A DNA stretch of 64,000 nt from Cavenderia fasciculata (taxonomy: Eukaryota; Evosea; Eumycetozoa; Acytosteliales; Cavenderiaceae). Below the pieces are notes generated by a model that was given only the letters and a program-made list of their open reading frames with translations, ran no database searches and was not told the DNA's origin. This document shows positions 1-9,299 of the stretch, piece after piece (the first letter of the stretch is position 1; every line of letters begins with the position of its first letter). The translations under genes and the position numbers were made by a program. Where the stretch lies: contig NW_004457711.1 of the NCBI RefSeq assembly GCF_000203815.1, forward strand, positions 1 to 64,000. Direction: 5' to 3'.

Positions 1-260
1 GTATATGGGACTTTTGACCTCAAGGTCAGGCCAGGTGAGGCGCGGCATGGCGCCATAGTAAAAAAGTGCCTTGTCATCTAATTTTTTTACTATGGGACTT
101 TTGACCCAAAGTCAGGCCGGCGCGGCGCGGCATGGCGCCATAGTAAAAAAGTGGCTCGTCATCTAATTTTTTACTATGGGACTTCAGAGTCAAAGTCAGG
201 CCAGGACTATGGGAAATCCAATGATGAACGGCATCAATTTTTTTACTATGGGACTTTTGA
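1..260. repeat. GC-rich stem-loop tandem repeats
   Basis: Three to four degenerate copies of a unit of about 72-88 bp, marked by TATGGGACTT at about 4, 92, 175 and 247. The first two units contain a GC-rich core with the perfect palindrome ATGGCGCCAT. They also contain inverted arms CCATAGTAAAAAA and TTTTTTACTATGG (for example 53-65 and 84-96) around a 16-18 base loop. The later units have decayed or lost the core. A lone copy of the TATGGGACTTTTG edge recurs at 761. The GC content contrasts sharply with the AT-rich surroundings. It could be a small non-autonomous element or an arrayed structural repeat. The array is cut by the left end of the window. Confidence 0.75.
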
Positions 261-295
261 CCCCAAGGCCAGCTTCCCATATTAATTTACATCAT

Positions 296-665
296 CCCCC
301 TCATACAACAAAAACCAAAATATTTTTTTTTAATCAAACTCAACCAAACATTCTGAACCGGTTTATTACACTACAGACATACATCTATCAATGTACCGAA
401 CAGATTATCTACATCTTCCAAAAAATCCAAGTTTTTAAAGATTTGGTCGGACACAGGCTCGATCTCTCATACTAATTTATCCCCTCATACCACAAAAACC
501 AAAATATTTTTTTTTAATCAAACTCAACCAAACATTCTGAACCGGTTTATTACACTACAGACATACATCTATCAATGTACCGAACAGATTATCTACATCT
601 TCCAAAAAATCCAAGTTTTTAAAGATTTGGTCGGACACAGGCTCGATCTCTCATATTAATTTACA
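296..665. repeat. 184-bp tandem duplication
   Basis: Two head-to-tail copies (about 296-480 and 481-664) with a period of 184 bp, read from ACCGGTTTATTAC at 357 and 541. They differ only at a few sites (an A/C change after TCATAC, a T8/T9 run, and TACTAATT versus TATTAATT), so the duplication looks recent. No reading frame is kept in both copies. The flanks share ATTAATTTACATCATC, which suggests the unit boundary. Confidence 0.9.
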
Positions 666-749
666 TCATCCTATTAAAACCAAAATAAGTCCTTTGAATA
701 ATTAAATACATCTATTTACATCTTATACCCAATTCATGTCACGCCCACA

Positions 750-3486
750 TTAAAATTTAGTATGGGACTTTTGGTCAATGATCCCCACGAAGTTAGATTC
801 GATGATGGCACTGTACTTGGGTGAACCCTCTTTACATACACGGGCATCGAAACTCGCGTGAAATGTGTTGTGTTTTCCAAAAAGTGTGGAAATGTTGTCG
901 GTTCGATGTGTATCCATAACTGAGTGTTTGTCAAAGTTCCAATGAGTATTGAGGTGGCGGACTGCTCGCTCTGTCTGGGTGTCCTCGGAATCAGTTCCCC
1001 ATTCGAACTGTGGTAATTTTGGATCTTCGGGATTACTATTCAAAGTAGATGAACGCCATTCTACAATTCTGTGGTTTGGATATACTGAATCCATAAACTT
1101 CCTCCATGTCTCTCGGGAAGCTAACTTCGTGGGGATCATTGATCCACTGTTGCTGATAGTACTATCAGAAGCTTCTGATTTTAAATTGATTTCTTTTATG
1201 ATTTCTTGTTTCAATTGCTGGAGATGTTGGGGTGTTAGTTGTTCAACTGGGTTAATAAGAAAGAAGAATATTAATGAAAATGTTTTTATGACCATTGTTT
1301 ACCTGACAATGGTCTATGATATGTAAAGATGAAAAAACAAAATGAGGAGTGGTCCGTTCTAACCCGAGATACTCTTGAAGATTGAGATGAGCTATGCACA
1401 AATCTAACCAGCAATAAAAAAGATGCAACATGATGTTATTTGAGAAGCACAAATATAGAGGGGTTTGAGTGAATGCAACAATGTTATTTGAGAAGCAATA
1501 AGGGATGGCCCACAAAGGAAAGAGTTGATTTAAAAAATTTAATGAAAGCCAAGTGATAAGAATGGTGATTGGTTGATAAAATATTAGGAATGGTTGGAGA
1601 TGGATTGACCAACAAAAATGAGGCAAGTAAAGGGCCTGTAATATGAGAACAAACAAAGCAAAACAAAATGACTAGATTTGAATGATAGTGATCGGTTGAT
1701 GTAGCAATTAGGTATGTTTGACAAAAGTAGTGACTAAGAGGAAAAAGAGATGGGTCTTAAAAATAAAAGGATGTAGAGTGATAAAGAGTGGTAGTGTAGC
1801 TTGGCGAATGGATCAGTATTTGATTTGTATAAAAAGGATTATAAATATATGAAAGAGGTCAATGGTCTATGATATGTAAAGATGAACAAGCAAAACAAAA
1901 TGAACAAATGTTTAGTGTTAGGTTGGTACGACAATGGTTGAAAGTAGACAATGAGGCAAGTGGTTAAAAGGAAAGAGATGGGTGTTGCATTGATTGGTAA
2001 TGAAAACAAAAAGATAATCAAAAGAAATGGTGTAAAAAGAGGAGCAATGATAGTGATTGCAACATTGGTAATGAAGAAATGTAAGGTTTCAAAAGGGAGA
2101 GAATTACAAATGAAAAAAATTGGTGAGGGATGACAGTAGAGAAGAAATGGTATGAAAGATAGTGCAATAGTGATTGTGACTGGTTACCTTGTAGGGGAGA
2201 AGGGGTGGGGTCCCTTTTGAAACTGTTTAAACAAACAAATAGTTCACTACCGTAGATAGGCGAGTATTCCTTGAACAAATCACATGGCCACTTTACAAGA
2301 GACTCTCCTTTGGGTAAAGATTTGGTGTTGGAATCAAAATCAAAGATTGCTCCTGGTTTTAGTCTGCGTTGTGACTTGAAATATCCTATCCAAGGATCGA
2401 TGTCTGTAAAATCCCATTCCTTTGGGTCTAAATAGAATAGAATAGAATAGAATAGAATAGAATAGAATAGAATAGAATAGAATAGAATAGAATAGAATAG
2501 AATAGAATAGAATAGAATAGAATAGAATAGAATAGAATAGAATAGAATAGAATAGAATAGAATAGAATAGAATAGAATAGAATAGAATAGAAACAGAGGG
2601 TCATTAATTTTTTCAGGTCAAGGAACTAGAACAAAAAACATACCCTTTTCTCTCCAGCCATTATCCATTTCTTGAATATTTGTTTGATATAATATTATAG
2701 TAAGTAAGTTGCAAATAAGATAAGGGAATATAAACTACAAAGAATAAAAAGATTGAGTGAATGAATATTGACAAGATGGCGACGATGGTGAAGATGATTT
2801 CTCTTGAAATATGTGAATAATAAATGGCAAAAAAAAGAACAAATAAAATGTATCAGAAAGAATACACAGTGAACTGCTGCGTAAGGGTGCTTTTATCACC
2901 AGACTCCAAGAAAAAAATATATATAATTATAAAAAATATTATTATTATTATTATTAAACAAAAAAATTATTTTAAATATTAATAAAATCATTGGAAGATG
3001 GGTGAGCGCGATGATCATAAGACATGACTTTAATATTAGGGTTGATGGGTGTGATTAATAGATGACTTGAACCACAACACAGAGTGAGAAACGAGAATAA
3101 TGATGGGTGGTGGTAGTGTAGGGAATCTGACGTATGACAATCATGTGCGAACAAGACGAATATGAGTGGTTAAATAGAAGATAGATGTATCATTACTTAC
3201 CTCTACTGCTGCTGCTGTGTTGATGCGATAGCGATTGTTGTTGTTGTTGTTTAATTAAAAGTTGTTGAGCAGCCAGATAGAGCTTCTTTGCAGGTGCAAC
3301 GACTATGCCACATTTACCAAAATCAGCCTCTGTAAACACTGCTATACTCTCTCCATCTACATCATTATCAAGAAGCATCTGGGCATATTCCTCTCTTACT
3401 TGAACTTCTTTTGTAGCCCATTCTTTTACTTGTTTTGCTGACCATCGTTTGAAATCGCTTTGTGATGCAATTTCTTTTATTGAGCA
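750..3486 (-). CDS. Unrecognised multi-exon gene with SAM-like domain, probably broken or rearranged
   Basis: Pieces with coding character lie in order on the minus strand. The first (about 3484-3201) ends at a GAG|GTAAGT donor. It encodes a SAM-like domain (KRWSAKQVKEWATKE, then DNDVDGESIAVFTEADF and a C-terminal helix) followed by a Gln/Ser run. A second piece ends near 2644 (NGWREK). The third (2427-2188) contains DPWIGYFKSQRR. The fourth (1246-750) contains a FDARVCKEGSPKYSAIIE stretch. Reading phase matches across the last two joins (G|AC and G|TT), which supports a real gene. No start codon or first exon was found, and the second piece has no convincing acceptor in phase with the first. 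The last intron would be about 940 bp, long for this genome. The C-terminus runs into a repeat (see the inverted copy at 775-796). The D...E pattern near the end might be a PD-(D/E)XK-like or Crinkler-type domain, but that is only a guess. Confidence 0.4.
775..1142. repeat. 22-bp inverted repeat inside an exon
   Basis: Positions 775-796 and 1121-1142 are perfect reverse complements over 22 bases (TCAATGATCCCCACGAAGTTAG and its complement). Both lie in the same inferred exon. The 775 copy sits directly beside a TATGGGACTTTTGG repeat edge at 761, just where recognisable coding ends. This looks like a rearrangement scar that copied a fragment of the exon in inverted orientation. Confidence 0.9.
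1247..2187. other. Non-coding stretch with decayed repeats
   Basis: No convincing gene. A 26-base string (CAATGGTCTATGATATGTAA and on) occurs at 1307-1332 and again at 1860-1885. GACCATTGT (1290-1298) and ACAATGGTC (1306-1314) form a 9-bp hairpin. Motifs such as AATGAGGCAAGTG and CAAAACAAAATGA recur loosely, as in an old local duplication. It may be an enlarged intron of the flanking gene. Confidence 0.5.
2431..2590. repeat. (AATAG)32 perfect pentanucleotide array
   Basis: Thirty-two uninterrupted copies of AATAG (160 bp). On the minus strand the array ends in CTATTTAG, which works as an acceptor in front of the exon starting at 2427. It therefore probably lies in an intron. A unit of five cannot keep a reading frame, so it must be non-coding. 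Confidence 0.95.
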
Positions 3487-4261
3487 TTATACATGTTATG
3501 ATTAAAAGAGATGTCGTAAGATAATAGAAAACATGGTTCTCCTTTTAATGTTGTTGTTGTTGGTATTGAAATTTTCAACAAAATTAATGAGTGAGCACTG
3601 TTTAAAAAATTTTTGTTTAATCTTTTTATTAAATGATGCCATAATGTTTTAAATCATAATATATAGATAATATCAAACTTTCATATAAATTGTTGAGAGT
3701 ATTCCACAAAATAACCTTTATCTCAAATTTTAATATTTATTTGATAATTTTTCCATATCATTAAATAATAATTTTTAAAATCTAATTTAAAGTTTCAAGT
3801 CTAAAGAGCAAAATTATATTCCTAGAAATGTTTTTTTAAAACGAAAAACAATCAAGAGGACACACATAAAATATTAGTCTTGTTTTTTTACAATTTAAAA
3901 TAATTCAATTAGTTACCAAAACAATAGTCTATGATGAATATCAAAGTTTGAAGTTAATTGAACTTAACTATAAACATTTGAAAATCTAAAACTAAACAAT
4001 CAAATTACTTATTTTTTTATTTAAATGATAGTTTGTTTACTAGTTTGATGTATGCACAAAATTCAGATCATTTCCTATGATATAGTAAAGGTTTCAAGTC
4101 AAGAGAGCTTTACAATAAAATTCAGAATTTATCAAATTGCATAAAAAAACCAGTACCCTCTTAGCCTCCAATAAATTCGGGATAAAGGTAGATTTTTTTA
4201 ATTCTTTTGTTACCATATTTATTTATCTATTGGATTATGTTTTGTTGAATCTATGTAATGT
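3487..4261. other. Gene-free AT-rich stretch
   Basis: No open frame or RNA gene seen. Two related strings (AAAGTTTCAAGTCTAAAGAG near 3790 and AAAGGTTTCAAGTCAAGAGAG near 4087) hint at an old duplication. The right edge is the 3' end of the fucosyltransferase gene. Confidence 0.5.
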
Positions 4262-6249
4262 TTATAAACATTTATTAAAAGAGTACTCTCGACCATAGGA
4301 AAGTAATCTTTCAGAGGTATGGAAAGATTTACCAGCAACAAAGATACCATTATTTCCATAAATTGATCTATCTTTTACTGTGCCCTTTGTCTCGCGATGA
4401 AGAGGGTTGACATCAAAATCAAAATACAATAAAATATCCTTTTCATTACCAAATGGTTTGTTCCACATGGCATTGATTATTTCTTGATTGCTCAATGATC
4501 TATTATAGATTGCAATATTGTCAATGTTTCCATTGTAAGTACCACTATCACTATAAATAATTAATTAATTATTATTGACCCCTTTTTTTAATCATTTTTA
4601 TAAATTTAACTTACCCAATGGCTGCACCATTTGAAGCACCAATTAAAACTGGATGCTTATTCTTTGCAGTTGGATTAAAGAAATCTTGAGGGATATCCTT
4701 TTTCCCATTGATAAAAAAGTTTACCTTGTTGTCGTGGACGTGTTCGTTATTTACAGAGTAGGTGACGGCAATATGGGTCCAAACGTCTGGAGAGAATGAC
4801 ATGTGAGACGAAAAACAATTTCCACCAGCGCATAGTCGTGCAATTCCTCTGCTCGAGTCTGTTGCCTTTTGAATGTCGAAATTGTATCCATCGATAGTAC
4901 CTCCAGTATTCTTGTCAATGACACGTTGATCACCAAAACTTGTTGGTTTTACCCAAGCCATTAGAGTGTATTTTTCAGACAAATCCAAACATGTTGGGCA
5001 TTTGGATGAATCTACTTTAATGTGATCCCCCTTTCCTTGCATTTGCAAATGGAATGGCTGATAGGAACTATGTGTTGTCGTTAGTCCTTTCTTTAGCTCT
5101 AATTGTTTTATCGATAATACATCATTAGCCATTTTACACATTTTACATTTACTATGGAATCCATTTATACACATTCTTAATTTATCAATTACCTAAAAAT
5201 AAATAAAAAAGCAAAAACAATATTAAATATAAATTACACAAATATTCTAATTAATTGTTTGTTTTTACATACCTTTTGTTCCAATTCAGATTTTTTCCAT
5301 TCAAAATACTTTTTATATTCTTTTGGATCATCTATTACTTTTTTGAGATAATTGGCAAGCTCTATTGGAGAGCTATAGTCAGATACCTTGATGATTGAAC
5401 CAGTTGGAACCCAGTTGTCAATATTCTTTGAGCCCATATAGACAGGAATGGCACCAGAGTAGAGAGCAGAGTATACCTTTTCAGATACATAGTCTGTGGA
5501 ATTTTCGTTTTCAAATGTCAAAGCAAACTTGTAATTTTCAAACTCTTTCATATTACTTTTGATTATTTCGTTAATGTTGGTTGGTTTGATTGGTAACCTG
5601 TTGTTTCCACTTTGAGTTGATGTACTTTCAAAACATTTTCCAAAAGTATCAATATCAACTATTGATTTCATTGATTTTACATAATTCTTAAAATTAAAAA
5701 ATGAATTAAAATAATTTCTTAATATTTCTTTTTTAATATTTGTTTACATACGATTCTTGATTTTGCAAAACCAATTTTACAATTTGAAGAAATAAAAACC
5801 AATCCCTTTCTTGATTCCCAAGGTTTTGAATCATGGTTATTTAATAGTAAAGAGGTTGTATTTTTTGTAGTGTAGGAAGGATCTGGTGGACATGCCAATG
5901 AAAGTTGTTGTGTACTATCGGAACTATAGTTGAAATGGAGATCCATGAGGGACGTGTACCGAGGATCGGCCAGAATTGGAAATTGACTCTTACTAAAGTA
6001 ATCCAACAAGACAAATTTTTGAAATGGCAGCTTTTCTGGAAAGTTGATAGGCGATCTTCTCCAATCATCTCGATGTATAAATGATGGGTCAAATACTATA
6101 TAGTCTGATAATGGAAGATCTATATGGTTATTGGTAAAACTACAAGATACATCACAAACTTTTTCATTTTCATCTTTAAATTCCACATCATCCATCTTGC
6201 TTGAAATCAATGATTTTAATGATCTACTTTGTTGTTGTTGTTGTTGTTC

Positions 6250-6290
<41 letters not shown>

Positions 6291-6573
6291 ACAAATGTTG
6301 TTGTTGATTATCCAAATTTGCATCGGAAGATAATAAGCCAGACCAATCTCTTTCTTTGGATGTAATGTCCCATAAAAAGATTGTAATGTCTCTTTGTTGT
6401 TGTTGGTTTATATCTAATTTACTACGCAAAGGATCAAATACTGATGCTGTTTGATCATACAATGCTAGATGATCATTAAAGTAGGCAAAACTAAACAACA
6501 CAATGGTTACTAGAAATAATATTACAACTAAAAATTTGTACCTTGTTGGTGTTGTTTTAAAGTTACTATACAT
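4262..6573 (-). CDS. GT10 alpha-1,3-fucosyltransferase fused to a LamG-like domain
   Basis: Predicted type II Golgi membrane enzyme that transfers fucose from GDP-fucose to glycans. Four exons (6573-5752, 5686-5273, 5192-4615, 4550-4262) join in phase to give about 700 residues. There is one N-terminal membrane segment (about residues 14-31, FLVVILFLVTIVLFSF), then a Gln-rich stem. The GT10 core has FISSNCKIGFAKSRI and the family signature around ALTFENENSTDYVSEKVY with SGAIPVYMGS. After the GT10 domain, the last two exons encode a concanavalin A/laminin-G-like fold (YTLMAWVKPTSFG, VWTHIAVTYS, GNIDNIAIYNRSLS), about residues 440-640. The GT10 call is firm. The LamG-like domain could bind glycan acceptors, which is inference. 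Because the exons join in frame I treat it as one gene, not two neighbours. Confidence 0.85.
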
Positions 6574-6711
6574 TATTGAAATATTTATATTATAAATAAA
6601 AAGTATACTATGTTAACTGTTTGTGTCAATGAGAGGGGAAATAGAAACAATAATAAAAAAGGGTGTGTTGGTCTTGCCCCACTTGCCATCCAACCCATCC
6701 CTTTCTTTGTA

Positions 6712-6751
<40 letters not shown>

Positions 6752-6916
6752 AGTGATCTATTCTAATTCTGGTCCTAGATGGATCAATCGAGGTATAATA
6801 TTTATCTCTAATGTATAAATAATAAATATAACTCTCAAGAACCAAGGTCTCGACAAATCGGGTAAAATTATTCAAGAAGATTTCTTTTTTCTTTTCTTTT
6901 TTTTTTTTTTTTTTTC

Positions 6917-6948
<32 letters not shown>

Positions 6949-6975
6949 CGTTTTTTTCTTGATCATCATATTGCA
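6574..6975. other. Divergent intergenic region with (GT)n and poly(T)
   Basis: Shared upstream region of the fucosyltransferase (minus) and EBP (plus) genes. It holds a (TG)n run at 6716-6748 and an almost pure T tract at 6881-6960 ending 15 bp before the EBP start codon. T tracts near transcription starts are typical of dictyostelid promoters. No gene seen. Confidence 0.7.
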
Positions 6976-7716
6976 ATGAAAAGCCTTTTATTATATTTAG
7001 TACCAAACCACTACTACTATCAATCAATCATGTTTACATTTTTACCATTAGCAGTATTGACCATTTTATGTGTCGTTTTATCACTCTTTGCCAAAAAGGA
7101 GAAGCTCATTCTCTTTTGGTTATTGTGGTCGGGTCTCATTCATATCATTCTTGAAGGTTCATACGGATTCTTTGCTCATGAAGTAACCAAGGCCTCTGAA
7201 GTTGACTTTATGGAAAAGATGTTTGAAGATGTACCAATGGAAAAAGCATTCGACCTCCACTGGTATGCTTCCCTCTACTCTCAATATGCCAAATATGACC
7301 TTCGTTATGCCATCGCTGACCCAATGGTTGTATTCTTTTGTTTCCTCGAACTCGTTCAAGGAGCTGCCTGTTTCATCTTGGCTCTCTTTGTTGTCCAACA
7401 ATCCAAGTATCGTCATGCCCTCCAAATCTTCTTGTCGGCACTCCAAGGTCTTGGAACCGTCTTTTACTTTATCACACCATACATCTATGGAAAGTGGGAC
7501 GAATTAATCTCATCTGATCCATTCGAACTCTGGGTATACGTCGTCGGTCTCAATGGTCTCTGGTTATTGATTCCAATCATCTTGACCATTCAATCATTCA
7601 TTGCCATTGGTAAAACTACTGCCATTGCTGAAAAATCATCACAAAAGAACAAGGTTGCTTCTTCACCAATCGTAAAGCAACAACAACCAAACCAAAAAAA
7701 GACAAAGAGTGCTTAA
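6976..7716 (+). CDS. ebp: Emopamil-binding protein: sterol delta8-delta7 isomerase
   Basis: Single-exon gene of 246 residues. If translation starts at the second Met (7030), the product is 228 residues, closer to the family size. The EXPERA/EBP fold shows four to five membrane segments. The family-typical [13 protein letters not shown] follows the second segment, and [24 protein letters not shown] lies in the following loop. His and Glu in the HxxxE pattern are the usual active-site residues. The C-terminal tail is Lys-rich (KKTKSA), consistent with ER retention. The enzyme shifts the C8-C9 double bond to C7-C8 in sterol synthesis at the ER. Confidence 0.88.
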   Translation: MKSLLLYLVPNHYYYQSIMFTFLPLAVLTILCVVLSLFAKKEKLILFWLLWSGLIHIILEGSYGFFAHEVTKASEVDFMEKMFEDVPMEKAFDLHWYASLYSQYAKYDLRYAIADPMVVFFCFLELVQGAACFILALFVVQQSKYRHALQIFLSALQGLGTVFYFITPYIYGKWDELISSDPFELWVYVVGLNGLWLLIPIILTIQSFIAIGKTTAIAEKSSQKNKVASSPIVKQQQPNQKKTKSA

Positions 7717-7862
7717 ATTTAATAAATAAAACAGTCACAAAAGTTTCAATTCCTTTCAATAATAGTCAAATCGACTTCGAAGGACACCACAAAAAAAAAT
7801 AAAATAAAAAAAATATAATAATAATTAAAATATTTATTTACTTCTCTCTCTCTCTCTTTTGT

Positions 7863-9113
7863 CTAAACAATTGAAAGTGGATCAGAATCCAATTTTGAAA
7901 TAATAATTTCCAAATTTGGTTGATTTAATTTTGATTCGAGTAGGGTTTTGTATTCTTTGAGATAACCTCTTTCTGTATTTGAGTGATCACAAACAATTAC
8001 ATAATTACCCTTGGCACATGCTTCTAATATTTCGTGATGAGACAATTCACCTGTAAGATAGAGATCTACCTTGGAAGAGAGGATAACAGATGCACCACTA
8101 CCAGCACAAAGTGCAATTGATTTGATTCTCTTTTCCTTTCCGTTGAGTGGTCTTCCGAGTCTGACATATTTGAGGTCAAACAACTTTTTGACACAGTCTA
8201 TGGCTTGGTCAATAGTTAGACCTTGTCCATCAAATGTTACGATTCTACCTTGTCCAACTAGGTCATTTGAGAATTTCAATACAAGTTGGTTACAATTCCA
8301 AGATTCAACAATAGAGCTGTTTGAATCGATAATTCTTACAAGTTGTGCCAATTTGTTTTCACTTGTTGTTATTTCAATTACATAATCAGATACTCTCAAT
8401 CCCTCGTAAATATTTGATAATTGACTAATCATTGATACTTTTGCTTTTTGTGATTCTTCTGACAACAAGGCTAGTTTGAAATTGATTGTTAATTTATGAG
8501 AATCAGAGGAAGAAGAAGAAGAAGAAGGTAGTTGTGAAGGTTGAATAGGTTTAATTGTACTATTGGTTGGTGATGCAGAAGAATTGTCATTGGTTAAATA
8601 ATGATTCAAAAGAGAACGAGCAATCCAATCATTGATACCACCATTGATTGCATCCAACGATGAATGTGGAGAATAGATTGGTATTTGATTTTCTATTGCC
8701 TTGATTGCAATTCTTTGACTAGTTACTTGTTGAGTAATTCTTTTGAATTGAGAAAACAAAGGAGGATGATAAGAGATGATCATATTGCACTTTGCATTGA
8801 TCGCTTCATCCAATACTGGTTCGGTGAGGTCATTGGTTAAAAATATTCTATCTACGATCAATGTACTCGATGCAGTAGATGGTTCTACCAATACACCAAC
8901 ATTATCCCATGAACCTGCCAATTCTAATGGTGTGATACTATTGAGTGTTGATACTATTTGTTTAAAATTTGGGCTAGTCATTGTTGTTGTAGTAGTAGTA
9001 GTAGAGTAGTATAAAGTTTGTAATTTGTTGTTGATACGATTATTGTTGAACTTTAATATTGATAATGTTGATATTAAATTATTGTTGTTTCTATTAATCA
9101 ATCTAGTTATCAT
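7863..9113 (-). CDS. nif3l1: NIF3-like metal-binding protein
   Basis: DUF34/NIF3 family protein with a dinuclear metal site; its cellular role is not settled. The first ATG is at 9113 (416 residues). A second ATG at 8981 begins directly at the family domain (372 residues). The extra 44 residues are rich in Arg, Asn and Thr with almost no acidic residues and could be a mitochondrial presequence. Family landmarks are LAGSWDNVGVLVEP, MIISYHPPLF (metal His), SPHSSLDAINGGINDW, GSGASVI, LTGELSHHEILEA and CDHSNTERGYL (C-terminal His and Glu ligands). A Ser-rich insertion interrupts the middle. The gene is divergent from MSH2 with under 190 bp between start codons. Confidence 0.9.
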   Translation of the reverse strand: MITRLINRNNNNLISTLSILKFNNNRINNKLQTLYYSTTTTTTTMTSPNFKQIVSTLNSITPLELAGSWDNVGVLVEPSTASSTLIVDRIFLTNDLTEPVLDEAINAKCNMIISYHPPLFSQFKRITQQVTSQRIAIKAIENQIPIYSPHSSLDAINGGINDWIARSLLNHYLTNDNSSASPTNSTIKPIQPSQLPSSSSSSSDSHKLTINFKLALLSEESQKAKVSMISQLSNIYEGLRVSDYVIEITTSENKLAQLVRIIDSNSSIVESWNCNQLVLKFSNDLVGQGRIVTFDGQGLTIDQAIDCVKKLFDLKYVRLGRPLNGKEKRIKSIALCAGSGASVILSSKVDLYLTGELSHHEILEACAKGNYVIVCDHSNTERGYLKEYKTLLESKLNQPNLEIIISKLDSDPLSIV

Positions 9114-9299
9114 TCGTCGAGTATTTGTAGGAAGAGAAGGAGAACTGACGGTTCCAATTGAAACTTTGAAAGTGCAGTTCCCTCCTTTTCTTGGCAATAT
9201 TAAAATTTTTTATTACAATGAAAAAAAGCTCTCTGTCTTTTTTTAATGTTAAAGTAATTGTATATTGTGTTTCATTACCTTTTTTGATGAAATCAAATA
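9114..9299. promoter_or_regulatory. Bidirectional NIF3/MSH2 promoter
   Basis: Only 186 bp separate the ATG of nif3l1 (minus, 9113) and msh2 (plus, 9300). Both core promoters must lie here, or extend into the NIF3 N-terminal coding sequence if the 8981 start is used. No specific site recognised. Confidence 0.5.

Noticed and set aside
2431-2590. Telomere-like repeat
   Set aside because: The AATAG unit is internal, AT-rich and flanked by coding pieces.
7202-7507. Second frame inside EBP
   Set aside because: Shadow of the EBP coding frame with poor composition.
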